DNA of 64,000 nt from Pseudomonas chlororaphis subsp. piscium (GCF_003850345.1 NZ_CP027707.1:3596001-3660000); one strand, 5' to 3'. Counted from the stretch's first letter, positions 52,406-61,264 are shown. The notes: a model not told the origin generated them from the letters alone. Translations and numbers: made by a program.

Positions 52406-52558
52406 TTGAACCTCACTGCAATACGCACAGGAAAATACCAGTGACGGAATGGGCCATGCATTTAAAAAGTATGGAACAAATCACCGGTTTATGCCGCCCG
52501 GATCACTCAGTAATCAGGCAGTTATATCGAGCTGTTTGAGGAACCGAGACTGACGCTT

Positions 52559-53749
52559 TCAAGTGGGTGAATCAGACTCCTGCAACCACCGCAAGAACCG
52601 CTGGGCCTCCATCGGACGCGCCAGGTAGAAGCCCTGGCCAAATGAACACCCCATCGCCACCAGCCCGTCGCGGATAACGCGGCTGCCGACGCCTTCGATC
52701 ACCAGGCTCATGTTCAGCGCGCGGGCCAGTGCCACAGTGCTGGTGACCATCGCATGAGTCCGCGGATCCTCGATGGAGCGGACAAGCTGGCCGTCGAGCT
52801 TGAGCTGGTTGAACGGCAGTTGGCAGAGCAACGTCAACGATGAAAAGCCCATGCCGAAATCATCGATCGACAGGCCGCACCCCATCATGCGCAAGCGTTG
52901 GAGGTTTTCCCGCGTCGTGCGAGGAACATCCAGCAAGCCGTTTTCAGCCACTTCGAACAACAACGTCCATCCTGGGAAACCGTGGCGCTTCAACAGCTGC
53001 TCGATGTGCTCGATCAGGTCATTGCGGGCCAATTGCGAGGCGTGAAGGTTGAACGCCAACTCCAGGCCCAGACCGGATCGGCGCAAGGCATTCAGCAAAG
53101 TCATCCCTTGCTCCAGCAGCTGCTTGAGCATTTCGTCGATCAGGTCATAGGCCAGCACGGCCGCCAGAAAGTCCCTGGGCAACAACAGGCCTCTGACCGG
53201 GTGCTGCCAACGCACCAGTGCCTCGGCCCCGGCCACCGCGGAAGTTTTCAAATCGAATTTGGGTTGGAACCAGGCCCTGAACTCCCCCTGGGCCAGTCCC
53301 CGCCGCACGTCCTCCTCGCTCGGGAGCCTGGAGTGAGGCGCCGACTCGACGTCCGGTGCCGGCCGCCGGCGAGAATAGCGACTGAGGATTTCCTGCAACC
53401 TATACAGCTGCGTGGGTTTGCTCATGACGCCGAGCATCTGCAACCCCGAAAGACAGGTCATCTGTTCGACTGCACGGCGCAATTCCGGCTTCAGCTCGCT
53501 GCACAGTACAACCGCACGCGCCATGCCGTTCTCTCCGACCTGAGTCAGAAAGTCCAGACAGTTGACGGTCGTATTGCTCAGGTCACAAAGCACAATGTCA
53601 ACGCCTCCCGCCCGGTATATTTGCGTCAGGGCCCGCTCGCTGTCATCCGCCTGCAAAATATCCTCGACACCCAGATGCTGGAGAGCCGTAACTAACGCGC
53701 CACGCTGAAACGATTGTTCTGCTAAAACCAGGACGCTAGGGGAGCACAT
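52559..53749 (-). CDS. Receiver-EAL protein, paralogue with altered motifs
   Basis: 396 residues from ATG 53749 (MCSPSVLVLAEQSF), giving the same length and N-terminus as the 400-residue paralogue at 46789. The frame is open further upstream, but that would run through the palindromes. The receiver keeps Asp in IVLCDLSN but lacks the acidic pair (VLVLAEQSF). In the EAL domain AEALVRW, FNLHASQL, IDDFGMGFSS and KLDGQL are kept, while the usual EGxE becomes EGVGSRV and LTE becomes VAE. It may be a weak or regulatory enzyme. It is transcribed towards the two-component operon. Confidence 0.87.
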   Translation of the reverse strand: MCSPSVLVLAEQSFQRGALVTALQHLGVEDILQADDSERALTQIYRAGGVDIVLCDLSNTTVNCLDFLTQVGENGMARAVVLCSELKPELRRAVEQMTCLSGLQMLGVMSKPTQLYRLQEILSRYSRRRPAPDVESAPHSRLPSEEDVRRGLAQGEFRAWFQPKFDLKTSAVAGAEALVRWQHPVRGLLLPRDFLAAVLAYDLIDEMLKQLLEQGMTLLNALRRSGLGLELAFNLHASQLARNDLIEHIEQLLKRHGFPGWTLLFEVAENGLLDVPRTTRENLQRLRMMGCGLSIDDFGMGFSSLTLLCQLPFNQLKLDGQLVRSIEDPRTHAMVTSTVALARALNMSLVIEGVGSRVIRDGLVAMGCSFGQGFYLARPMEAQRFLRWLQESDSPT

Positions 53750-53815
53750 CTCGCCAGTTACTCTGCCAATGACTTGAGGGGAAAATTCTGGCAATTCCAT
53801 TTCATTAGAAGCGAA

Positions 53816-53849
53816 GGATTTATCCCAGCAACTTGTAGGAAATTTCCCA
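53816..53849. promoter_or_regulatory. Paired palindromes upstream of the second EAL gene
   Basis: GGATTTATCC (53816-53825) and GGAAATTTCC (53838-53847, in TGTAGGAAATTTCCCA) are 22 bases apart centre to centre. The near centre is 71 bases before ATG 53749, almost the same distance as at the first EAL gene, which supports both the site and that start choice. Confidence 0.6.
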
Positions 53850-54145
53850 AGCGCTAGCTTGAATAGCCATAAGAACACTTTCGACCGACCGAGGTCGTTC
53901 TTACATCGGGATTTTGATTCAAATAAAGCGATGCCTTTATGTAAAAACGCCTTTAGCGGCGCCGCATTCGCATCCGAAAGGTAAAGGTTTGCCAGCATTT
54001 TTCATGGTACTTGCATTGTCTGTAGCAACGGCACCATGACATGTGAATGAGTAGCGAGCTAATTTTGTAATTACTACCTTCAGGAAAGACAAGAGCAGTT
54101 ACTTATATGCGGAACCATAGTGCCCTTGTAATTATGTTTTAAATC

Positions 54146-54178
54146 GCCCCACGCCTAGTACGATCAGGCGTTTGGGGC
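54146..54178. other. Hairpin in the gap 53850-54562
   Basis: GCCCCA-CGCCT pairs with AGGCG-TTTGGGGC with a 2-base bulge. No T-run follows on the plus strand. The rest of the roughly 700-base gap is A+T-rich and holds no convincing gene; the short minus-strand frame 54241-54441 has no ribosome binding site. Confidence 0.4.
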
Positions 54179-54223
54179 AGGCCTGAGAGAAAAATAAAAA
54201 ATAGACCGGTGGCTGTACATACA

Positions 54224-54237
54224 ACTATTGGGGTAGG
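54224..54237 (-). promoter_or_regulatory. CCTACCCCAATAGT motif upstream of the LuxR gene
   Basis: On the minus strand CCTACCCCAATAGT, matching CCTACCCCTATAGC at 57707-57720 at 12 of 14 positions. It is about 330 bases before the LuxR start. Candidate regulator site; function inferred only. Confidence 0.35.
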
Positions 54238-54562
54238 TCGTTAACCCATTACCAGTCGGCAATGAAAGAGTCCCTCTACTGACCGCTCACGATAGTTTGA
54301 CCGGGTGTGGAAAATCGGGACACTCTCTAACTGTTTAGAAAGAGTTGCGATACGTGGAGTAACATTCGGGACAGCCATTCCCACTGTTTTCAACACGCCC
54401 TGAAGTGATTTAGGCAGATTCGCTGGGCCCAGAGTGAGCAAGGGCCCCTGCCTGATGGGGCAACTCTGGCGGTCCAGTCCACAAAGGTTCGTGCACAGCG
54501 CCTCTGGCGCGTTTTTTGCTTAATTTCTCCCTGCAATCGCTCTCGAACAAGCGGTATTGAAC

Positions 54563-55405
54563 ATGGCACTCAATCAGATATTGTCGCTCCAGGAAGTTGT
54601 GAACTGGAATATGGTCCTTGCAAGTCTGTTTGACAGACAATTGGAGAATGGCCTTCCGGGATTGCTTTCCGATGCGATGAAACAATTTATCGAACACGAT
54701 ACTTTCATCCTCAAGGCGTATGACCATGGCAGCGATTTGCCGATAATCATTTCTCATGACATCCCAGCGCATCGGCATTATCAGTATTTCGAAATTTACC
54801 TCGCATCGGCATACAAAGACGACCCGCTGCTGGATAAGCTTCGATATGACGGCACGGGTAGCGTGATTCAAATCAATGCAAGTACTTGCTCGCTGAAAAA
54901 CTCTGCGTACTACCGAACCTACTATGAGGATCTACACCTCAATGACGAGATAGATATCTTGTTGCCAGTGGCGCCCCGCCAATCCCTGGTGCTATCGATT
55001 GGCCGACGTGGCGGTGTTGCCCATGAAGACGAACTGGCAACCTTGAGCAGCGTATATCCGCTGATCGAGTGTTTGCTGAAAAATTTCTGGAAGCAGCGAT
55101 CGGTAAAGCAAGACGCGCATCTTATGCCACATTCCATCGAAACACGTCTGGCCAGATTCGGTGAGGAGCTGCTGACCGTGCGGGAGCGGGAAATCACTCG
55201 ATGGATGTTACAAGGCAAGTGCACCAAAGAAATTGCTCGCCTGCTGGAGATCAGTGCACAGACCGTCAAGGTCCATCGTAGAAATATTTATGCCAAGCTG
55301 GGAGTCAATACTGAACTGCAACTGTGCAGCCGATTTGCCGCGACGGTACTTCCTTCCCCTTACGAGGGAAACTCCAGACATGTTGCTCAATGGAGCGAGC
55401 GCTGA
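54563..55405 (+). CDS. LuxR-type transcriptional regulator of the amine cassette
   Basis: 280 residues from ATG 54563 (a TTG two codons earlier is possible). N-terminal sensor-like module (HDIPAHRHYQYFEIYLASAY; DPLLDKLRYDGTGSV). C-terminal HTH LTVREREITRWMLQGKCTKE and SAQTVKVHRRNIYAKLGVNT. Codon use is more A+T-rich than in regions 1-3. It is the first gene of the plus-strand set porin-deacetylase-symporter and the likely activator of it. Its nearest relative in the window is the LuxR gene at 23621. Confidence 0.85.
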   Translation: MALNQILSLQEVVNWNMVLASLFDRQLENGLPGLLSDAMKQFIEHDTFILKAYDHGSDLPIIISHDIPAHRHYQYFEIYLASAYKDDPLLDKLRYDGTGSVIQINASTCSLKNSAYYRTYYEDLHLNDEIDILLPVAPRQSLVLSIGRRGGVAHEDELATLSSVYPLIECLLKNFWKQRSVKQDAHLMPHSIETRLARFGEELLTVREREITRWMLQGKCTKEIARLLEISAQTVKVHRRNIYAKLGVNTELQLCSRFAATVLPSPYEGNSRHVAQWSER

Positions 55406-55693
55406 CGATCCGATTCTGGTGCCGATAGAGCTACATATCACTGTGAGTCAACAACTCAAAGCCCTGCAGTCCGGTCTGGGGAGTAGAGCTCTTCTCTAAA
55501 CATCGGCGGCAGTTAGTCCTCACCCCCAAGTGGCCGTCAGTTGCAAAAGCGTGCAGCAATCGCCATAAGCGAAATCGATGACGCCGTAAGCGAGTTACGG
55601 ACTGAGCGATGAAACGGTCTCTGCCCGGGACCTGGACGAAGGACGATGGGTCTGCCCTTTGCCAATCTCCGTGCCAGCACTACTGCACAACTA

Positions 55694-56070
55694 CTACGTC
55701 GTTTGTTCTGAAAGCGCGCGAGAACGCCCGCAGGCGCGGGCGTTCGTACGCCCAGCAAGCGGACCCGCCAGCCCCCCCAAGTCAATACTCTCCTCTGGCC
55801 TCACCAGCCGCGCTACCTTGAAGAGCGGTACCGCCATGTGGTCGAAGTTTCCCAGATACACGCTTTGGAAGTTGCACAGAGCACCCAGATGATCAAACCA
55901 CGGCACTTTGCTTGAATGCCGTCGTTGAAGGTTTCCCGAATACCCGACGCAAGCTGATGCTTTTCCAGCAAATTGCCCCAATAGGGGTATGTCTCGTGCC
56001 AGATCTCTCCAGTAAGGTAATTTAGTGCGACCGCCAAAGACGAAACTGCTATTCGCAGATGCTAGGGCTT
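55694..56070 (-). pseudogene. Possible frameshifted gene remnant of unknown family
   Basis: Two overlapping minus-strand frames join into one protein-like text if a one-base shift near 55913 is allowed: LTGEIWHETYPYWGNLLEKH, then LASGIRETFNDGIQ, then SKVPWFDHLGALCNFQSVYL, then GNFDHMAVPLFKVARLV. There is no start codon with a ribosome binding site. A perfect 10-bp hairpin (GAACGCCCGC/GCGGGCGTTC, 55722-55745) falls in its tail. No family recognised. The rest of 55406-56149 shows no gene. Confidence 0.3.
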
Positions 56071-56149
56071 AAAAATAGCGTCAACGGTCGCTTCGCACTT
56101 CTCATAAAAAGGGTATCGCTACCCATCCAATAAAAGTTCGGAGAGTGTT

Positions 56150-57505
56150 ATGGGGAACAGCAACAGGCTGTGGCCAAGTTTTTTCAAAAATATTAGTGGC
56201 GTCACACTTACCGCTATAGCAGCAACACAACTTCCAGTAGCGAAAGCCGAATACAACTTTACTTACGGCGACCTGAGTGGCAGCACCAGCGTGTTGGTAG
56301 GCGGAGCGGCACTCTCAACAAAAGGAGTTAACTTTGGTCTTGGCCAGATTGATTACCGTAACGGAGAGAATCACGGAGATCGTGCAGACTGGTTCGAAAC
56401 ATTCCTAAAACCAAAACTTGAACTTAAATACGACCTGAATGATTCCGTGAAATTTTTCTCGGGTCTATCATTCATCACAACCCACACCAGTGGCGACGGT
56501 GATGCCGGCGGATACACGCGTGGGGGAGATGGCAGGACCAGTTGGGAAGATCTTTATTTAGGCGCCCAATACAAAGATCTGAGTATAAGTGCAGGCCGTC
56601 AAAGCTACGTGATCGGCAACGGTTTCATCGTCGCGGATGGGCATCTAGGGATGCTCGACGAAGGAACGTACTGGGGAGATCCGCGCCGAGCGTTTGAAGA
56701 CACCATCATCCTTCGTTATGCGGGCAAATCAGCTTTCTCAGCAGAAGCATTTACCGTTACGACCGATAAGCACATGGGTCATCAAAAGCTGTCGGGCATC
56801 AACATGGATTACAACTCCACCTACGGCAAGCTGGGTGCAGCGTACATCCATGTGAGCGATACCGACTCAAATTTCCAGCGCACAGCCCCGAAGAACGGAA
56901 TGAACGTCTACGACTTCAGACTTATGTCAATGAAGTTGCCAGGCATTGATGATCTGACTCTCGACGCTGAATATGCAGTCCAACGTGGAAGCGGTGAAGG
57001 CGTCGAGTTCAAAGGGAACGCTTGGTATGCCCAGGCTGCATACACGTTCTCTGCTTTGCCCGCGACACCACAGATCACTTACCGCTATGCGGCATTTTCT
57101 GGAGACGACGACGCTACCGACGGAAAGCGAGAAAGCTGGGACCCTCTGGCCAAAGGCTACATGGAGCGTGGCGCTTGGGTAATCGGTGACATCACTGGCA
57201 ACTACTTGCTAAACAACAGCAACGAAGTGGTTGGAATGTGGAAGGCAGCATTCCCTATAACGCCCGAGGTGACCCTGGGTGCCGCGTATTACGACTTCGA
57301 CCTGGACAAAAGAAATTATTACGGCACGGCTGTAAGCAGCAAAGAGTTTGCAGATGAAGCCGCTATTTTCGCTGACCTCACCCTTACAAAGAACGCCTAC
57401 ATCACTCTCTCGTACAATCTGGTAAAGCCGAAGACGGCGGCCAAAGAAGTGTTTGGAGATAAGGATTTCTCTGCCTTTCAAGTCTACGCCACCTACCTCT
57501 TCTGA
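56150..57505 (+). CDS. Outer-membrane porin-like beta-barrel protein
   Basis: 451 residues. Signal peptide ending QLPVAKA, before EYNFTYGDLSG. The mature chain alternates polar and hydrophobic residues in many amphipathic strands (LYLGAQYKDLSISAGRQSYV; AYITLSYNLVKPKT) and ends in Phe (FQVYATYLF), typical of outer-membrane barrels. Family not certain: similar in size to OprD/AlgE-like substrate-specific porins. GGAG lies 7 bases before the ATG; a palindrome GGGTATCGCTACCC is at 56111-56124. It probably admits the substrate of the downstream amidohydrolase/symporter. Confidence 0.8.
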   Translation: MGNSNRLWPSFFKNISGVTLTAIAATQLPVAKAEYNFTYGDLSGSTSVLVGGAALSTKGVNFGLGQIDYRNGENHGDRADWFETFLKPKLELKYDLNDSVKFFSGLSFITTHTSGDGDAGGYTRGGDGRTSWEDLYLGAQYKDLSISAGRQSYVIGNGFIVADGHLGMLDEGTYWGDPRRAFEDTIILRYAGKSAFSAEAFTVTTDKHMGHQKLSGINMDYNSTYGKLGAAYIHVSDTDSNFQRTAPKNGMNVYDFRLMSMKLPGIDDLTLDAEYAVQRGSGEGVEFKGNAWYAQAAYTFSALPATPQITYRYAAFSGDDDATDGKRESWDPLAKGYMERGAWVIGDITGNYLLNNSNEVVGMWKAAFPITPEVTLGAAYYDFDLDKRNYYGTAVSSKEFADEAAIFADLTLTKNAYITLSYNLVKPKTAAKEVFGDKDFSAFQVYATYLF

Positions 57506-57513
57506 TCACTCAA

Positions 57514-57544
57514 GCGCCTCATCGAATTCAAGTTCGTGAGGCGC
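57514..57544 (+). terminator. Hairpin after the porin gene
   Basis: GCGCCTCA and TGAGGCGC pair around a 15-base loop, 8 bases after the porin stop. No T-run, so it is perhaps a partial terminator or a 3'-end stabiliser that sets high porin mRNA levels. Confidence 0.4.
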
Positions 57545-57706
57545 ATTGCCTCTAAAAAACCCAAGCAAAGCCTGTACAGGGGAAACACACCCCAGCAGCG
57601 TGCGAACCGCTGGATGACACATTGTGTTGCGCTACCACCCTTTGGCAGGGCGTCCTCCCTACTAATCGGCTGCCAGGCCGCATGCTCCCCCAATCACAAC
57701 CACCCG

Positions 57707-57720
57707 CCTACCCCTATAGC
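57707..57720 (+). promoter_or_regulatory. CCTACCCCTATAGC motif upstream of the amidohydrolase
   Basis: About 90-100 bases before the amidohydrolase ATG. A second CCCCTACCCCC tract is 10 bases on. Resembles the sites at 54224 and 23481. Candidate LuxR-type activator site. Confidence 0.35.
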
Positions 57721-57806
57721 GGCATGGTCTCCCCTACCCCCAGGGCATAAGCTGATGAGGCAAATCAATTGCAACGCTAATAACAGATTTGATGACGAGG
57801 TAGAAA

Positions 57807-58925
57807 ATGGGGACTGGGTTCGTTTGGCATGAGCTATTCATGTGGCATTCGACGGGGTGCCATGCCGGAATCTACAAACCAGGGTTGACGATCCAGCCTG
57901 GTACTCCATTCGAAGAAGCGGAGACGAAACGACGCTTCAAAAATCTTTTGGATGTCAGTGGCATAACAGACGATTTGTTTCACATTCGCCCCCGAGCGTT
58001 ACGACGAGATGAACTCGAAATGGTTCATTCGGCTGCCTACCTGGATGAACTTGAGGCAATGTCAAAGGCCGGAGGTGGAGCCTTCAGCGCTAACACGCCC
58101 TTTGGTGCAGGTAGCTATGACATAGCGGCACTGTCCGCAGGCGGCGTCATTGAGGCCGTAGATGCAGTGATGCGTGGGGATGTGAAAAACGCCTACGCCC
58201 TGGTTCGCCCACCAGGGCACCATGCTGTTGCCGATGCAGCGATGGGCTTCTGCCTTTTCGCAAACGGATCTCTTGCCGCTAAACATGCAATCGAAAAGCA
58301 TGGCCTGGAACGCGTCGCCATCGTGGATTGGGATGTCCACCACGGTAATGGCGCGCAAGACATCTTCTGGGAATCGTCCAAGGTACTGACGATCTCCATT
58401 CACCAAAAGGGAAATTACCCCAGTGACAGTGGGTGTGCCGAGGAGCGCGGCCTTGGCGCAGGAGCTGGCTACAACCTGAATATCCCCATGCTTCCAGGTT
58501 CCGGTCACGGAGCTTATCTGGGAGCGATGGACACACTCATCGTGCCGGCGCTCAGGGAATTCGACCCACAGCTGATCATCGTCTCCTGCGGCTTCGATGC
58601 CGGAGCTTACGACCCCTTGGGTCGAATGTTGCTGCATAGCGATAGCTTCCGAGACTTGACACAAAGAGTGATGGAGGCCGCGGATATTTCATGCAAAGGA
58701 AAGTTGGTGATGTGCCACGAGGGTGGCTATGAACAGAACACTGTTCCCTACATGGGGCTTGTAGTTATCGAAACCTTGAGCGGCATCAAAACCGGCATTT
58801 CAGACCCCAACCTCGATGACATGAAGGGGCTTTTCGGCCAGGAGACACAGAGCTACCAGCGCGAACATCTCATGGAGATAAGGAAGCTACTGCAATGTCC
58901 TGCCGAAACAGCACGCCGTAGCTAA
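57807..58925 (+). CDS. Class II histone-deacetylase-like amidohydrolase (acetylpolyamine amidohydrolase type)
   Basis: 372 residues. HDAC-fold motifs: VRPPGHHA with the His pair, zinc ligands Asp and His in VDWDVHHGNG and Asp in GFDAGAYDPLG, and catalytic Tyr in CHEGGYEQN. The opening GFVWHELFMWHSTGCHAG is that of the bacterial deacetylases related to AphA of P. aeruginosa, which remove acetyl groups from acetylated polyamines or similar amides. GAGG lies 7-8 bases before ATG 57807. It sits between a porin and a symporter, so uptake and deacetylation of an acetylated amine is the likely job; the exact substrate is unknown. Confidence 0.88.
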   Translation: MGTGFVWHELFMWHSTGCHAGIYKPGLTIQPGTPFEEAETKRRFKNLLDVSGITDDLFHIRPRALRRDELEMVHSAAYLDELEAMSKAGGGAFSANTPFGAGSYDIAALSAGGVIEAVDAVMRGDVKNAYALVRPPGHHAVADAAMGFCLFANGSLAAKHAIEKHGLERVAIVDWDVHHGNGAQDIFWESSKVLTISIHQKGNYPSDSGCAEERGLGAGAGYNLNIPMLPGSGHGAYLGAMDTLIVPALREFDPQLIIVSCGFDAGAYDPLGRMLLHSDSFRDLTQRVMEAADISCKGKLVMCHEGGYEQNTVPYMGLVVIETLSGIKTGISDPNLDDMKGLFGQETQSYQREHLMEIRKLLQCPAETARRS

Positions 58926-58988
58926 CACTCGCAAAATATGTAATCGACACATTTCAGTCCATTCAAATAATAAACCTAAGGTCTTGCC

Positions 58989-59210
58989 ATGTCGCAACTT
59001 ATTGCCGAGCGTGATTCAAACACATCACAACCACTCTTGATAAAACTCATCGTGTTAGCGGACTTTATTCTGATGCTAGCAGCGCCGTTGCATTGGCACT
59101 TCGGAAACGGATCACCAACGCAAGCCCTTACCTACTTCCTGGGATCAAGCTTGTTCGTGGCACTGTCTCTTCCGCTGATCGCGGCATGCTCAAAACAAGA
59201 GGGTGAATAA
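58989..59210 (+). CDS. Small membrane protein, partner subunit of the SSS symporter
   Basis: 73 residues with two hydrophobic helices (LLIKLIVLADFILMLAAPLH; YFLGSSLFVALSLPLIAACS). Its stop is 1 base from the symporter ATG. Small two-helix proteins often precede SSS-family permease genes (as YhdT before PanF). No catalytic features. Probably assists assembly or function of the symporter. Confidence 0.75.
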   Translation: MSQLIAERDSNTSQPLLIKLIVLADFILMLAAPLHWHFGNGSPTQALTYFLGSSLFVALSLPLIAACSKQEGE

Positions 59211-59211
59211 A

Positions 59212-60726
59212 ATGCAGATGCTCATTGGCTACGGCGGGGTATTAATTTTCTTCCTGATCATTATTTATGCTCTGGAAAAGAGCCACAAAACCGATGGATC
59301 GGGCAGTTTCAGCGAATACGCAACGGGTGGACGTTCCTTCGGTAGCTTCTACTCAACCATGGCGTTCGTGAACACCTGGCTTCCGGGGACAATTTTCATC
59401 TCTTTCGCGGGTTTCGCGGCATCCTCGGGAATCATCGGATTCTACTACGTCCCCTACTCGCTTCTCGCGGTAGTGCTCATGTTCCTCCTGGCCAAGCCAG
59501 TACACATGTGGGGCAAAGCGTTTGACCTTCGCACGCAAGCCGACCTTCTCGGCCTGCGCTACAACTCAAAGACCGTGCGGGTGGTCGCCGCGGCGATAGG
59601 CATCATCGCGTCCTTCCCGTGGATCGTGCTGGGCATGCAATCTCTGACACTTGTTTTCACGCACTTATCGTTCGGTGCTGTAAGTGCTACCACTGCAGTC
59701 TTCATCGGTATCGGCCTGATTGTCGCTCGTCAAATCTGGACCATCCGCTTCGGCGCCCGGGGCGTCATCGTCAGCGACATGATCCAAGGAATCGCAGCCT
59801 ACCTGATCGGGACACTTATCGCGCTTGGTCTGCTGGTCTGGCTGACCACCAATGGACATGGATTCGGGCAATCCAGTTCCAGCATGTTCACCATTCCAGG
59901 CCCTGGTAGCGAGCTCGGGCCTCTGTACCTGTTCTCCTTGATCGTCACTGGCGCTTTGGGTGGATGGTGCTGGCCGGACATCTTCGTCAGGCTCTTTGCT
60001 TCTCGTAGCACCAGGACAATCCAGAAGTCAGCAGTTCAGGTCGCACCCATTCTGCTTATATTCGGCACCTCGATCACTCTGCTGGCCTTGAGCGCCTCGA
60101 CGCTTCCCGGGGTTCAAGAGTCTCCGGACGCCGTATGGTTCATCGCAGCTGAAGTCGGTGGGGTGCTCGTGGTGACTCTGGCCGGCATCTGCGTGGTAGC
60201 AGCAACCATGGGTAACGTCGGCGCAAATCTGCAAGCACTCGGCGCACAGACCGCGAATGACATCGTTGGGGTCCTGCAAGAGCGTCGGATTGAGAACCAC
60301 CGCATTGGACAATTGACCGTAGCAATACTGACCATCCTTGCAGCAGTCTTCGCGGTATCAACCACTAAATCCAGTCACCTGATCACTCTTGCAATGACCT
60401 CATACCAGGGCATAGTCCAACTGGCTCCAACCATTTTCCTCGGGATCTTCTGGAAACGTGGAACTGCTGCAGCCGCGGTCTGCTCGATGATCAGCGGATT
60501 CGTGTGTGCCGGGGTTCTACAGTGGTACTTTCCGACCTCCCTGCCTCAACTGGAGGGTTTGACCTCGGGAGTGGTTGCTTTAGCTGTGAACTTCGTGGTG
60601 TACGTAACCATCACCCTGCTCTTCCCCGCCAATGCTGCAGAGCGCCAGAGGGTGAATGAGCTCTACCTCTTCATTGACGCCCCTCAGACGAAAAGCACCG
60701 CCAAGAGCAGCCTGGCTATTTCGTAA
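59212..60726 (+). CDS. Sodium:solute symporter (SSS family)
   Basis: 504 residues with about 13 membrane helices. Family features: FSEYATGGRSFGSFYSTMAF after helix 1, AGFAASSGIIGFYYVPYSLL and TQADLLGLRYNSKTVRVVAA. Start ATG 59212 with GAGGG upstream; a GTG at 59203 is less likely. It imports a small organic solute with sodium. Position after the deacetylase and small partner suggests an amine or acetylated amine, or acetate released by the deacetylase. Confidence 0.88.
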   Translation: MQMLIGYGGVLIFFLIIIYALEKSHKTDGSGSFSEYATGGRSFGSFYSTMAFVNTWLPGTIFISFAGFAASSGIIGFYYVPYSLLAVVLMFLLAKPVHMWGKAFDLRTQADLLGLRYNSKTVRVVAAAIGIIASFPWIVLGMQSLTLVFTHLSFGAVSATTAVFIGIGLIVARQIWTIRFGARGVIVSDMIQGIAAYLIGTLIALGLLVWLTTNGHGFGQSSSSMFTIPGPGSELGPLYLFSLIVTGALGGWCWPDIFVRLFASRSTRTIQKSAVQVAPILLIFGTSITLLALSASTLPGVQESPDAVWFIAAEVGGVLVVTLAGICVVAATMGNVGANLQALGAQTANDIVGVLQERRIENHRIGQLTVAILTILAAVFAVSTTKSSHLITLAMTSYQGIVQLAPTIFLGIFWKRGTAAAAVCSMISGFVCAGVLQWYFPTSLPQLEGLTSGVVALAVNFVVYVTITLLFPANAAERQRVNELYLFIDAPQTKSTAKSSLAIS

Positions 60727-61045
60727 TAAATCGCCCTGGTCGCCAAGGACGTCGATCAGGACTTTATTACCCCGGGTGCTTATTTCGGACTACTGCATTC
60801 CAGGCAGTAGAAAGCTCAAGATACGACGTACATCCGCCCGATGCGAAACCGCACCGAGCGGCTCATCGCTGCACAGGGCGCAGTAGCTGGAGATGACCAT
60901 AGTCATGGTTGAGGAATGCGGCGACGCCAAAGAACTCACCTACCCCGATAGAGGCATTCCCCCCTCCTGACCTTCCTCCTACCCTACTGACTCGCTCATC
61001 ACTTTCTTTGGTCGATTTGATGGCAGTTCGGCGAGGGTTTGTGCA

Positions 61046-61264
61046 ATGAAGACCGGTTTTATCCGGCATGAGATTTACATGGGCCTAGCCGTTATTGAGA
61101 CATTGAGCGAGCAGTCCACTGCTATTACCGATCCCAATCTTGCTGATATGCAAGGTATGACAGGAGAAACGCTGCAACCCCATCAACGCGAATGGATTGC
61201 CAATTTGCTGACAGAACTTCAAGACCCCTTGTTGTCAGTTCCGAAAGAAGAGTGCTGTGTATGA
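61046..61264 (+). pseudogene. Internally deleted copy of the deacetylase gene (72 codons)
   Basis: The first 12 residues (MKTGFIRHEIYM) match the start of an HDAC-like protein (compare MGTGFVWHELFM at 57807). The next residue jumps to the C-terminus: GLAVIETLSEQSTAITDPNL aligns with GLVVIETLSGIKTGISDPNL. About 300 residues with the whole active site are missing, joined at a Tyr-Met that occurs on both sides. The ribosome binding site (GAGGG) and reading frame remain, so a 72-residue peptide could be made. Its stop overlaps the next gene's start. The preceding 60727-61045 holds no gene. Confidence 0.85.

Noticed and set aside
52406..52558. GGAAAATACC at 52430 as an autoregulatory copy of the double palindrome before the response regulator
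   Set aside because: Only one half fits and there is no partner at 21-22 bases.
53750..53998. N-terminal extension of the second EAL protein up to 53998
   Set aside because: It would run through the paired palindromes and has no counterpart in the 400-residue paralogue; the start at 53749 gives equal lengths and equal site spacing.
54241..54441. 66-codon minus-strand frame in the gap before the LuxR gene
   Set aside because: No ribosome binding site, no recognisable family, lies in the A+T-rich promoter region.
61192..61260. Upstream in-frame extension of the polyamine-binding protein
   Set aside because: It overlaps the deleted deacetylase reading frame and places extra residues before the signal peptide.
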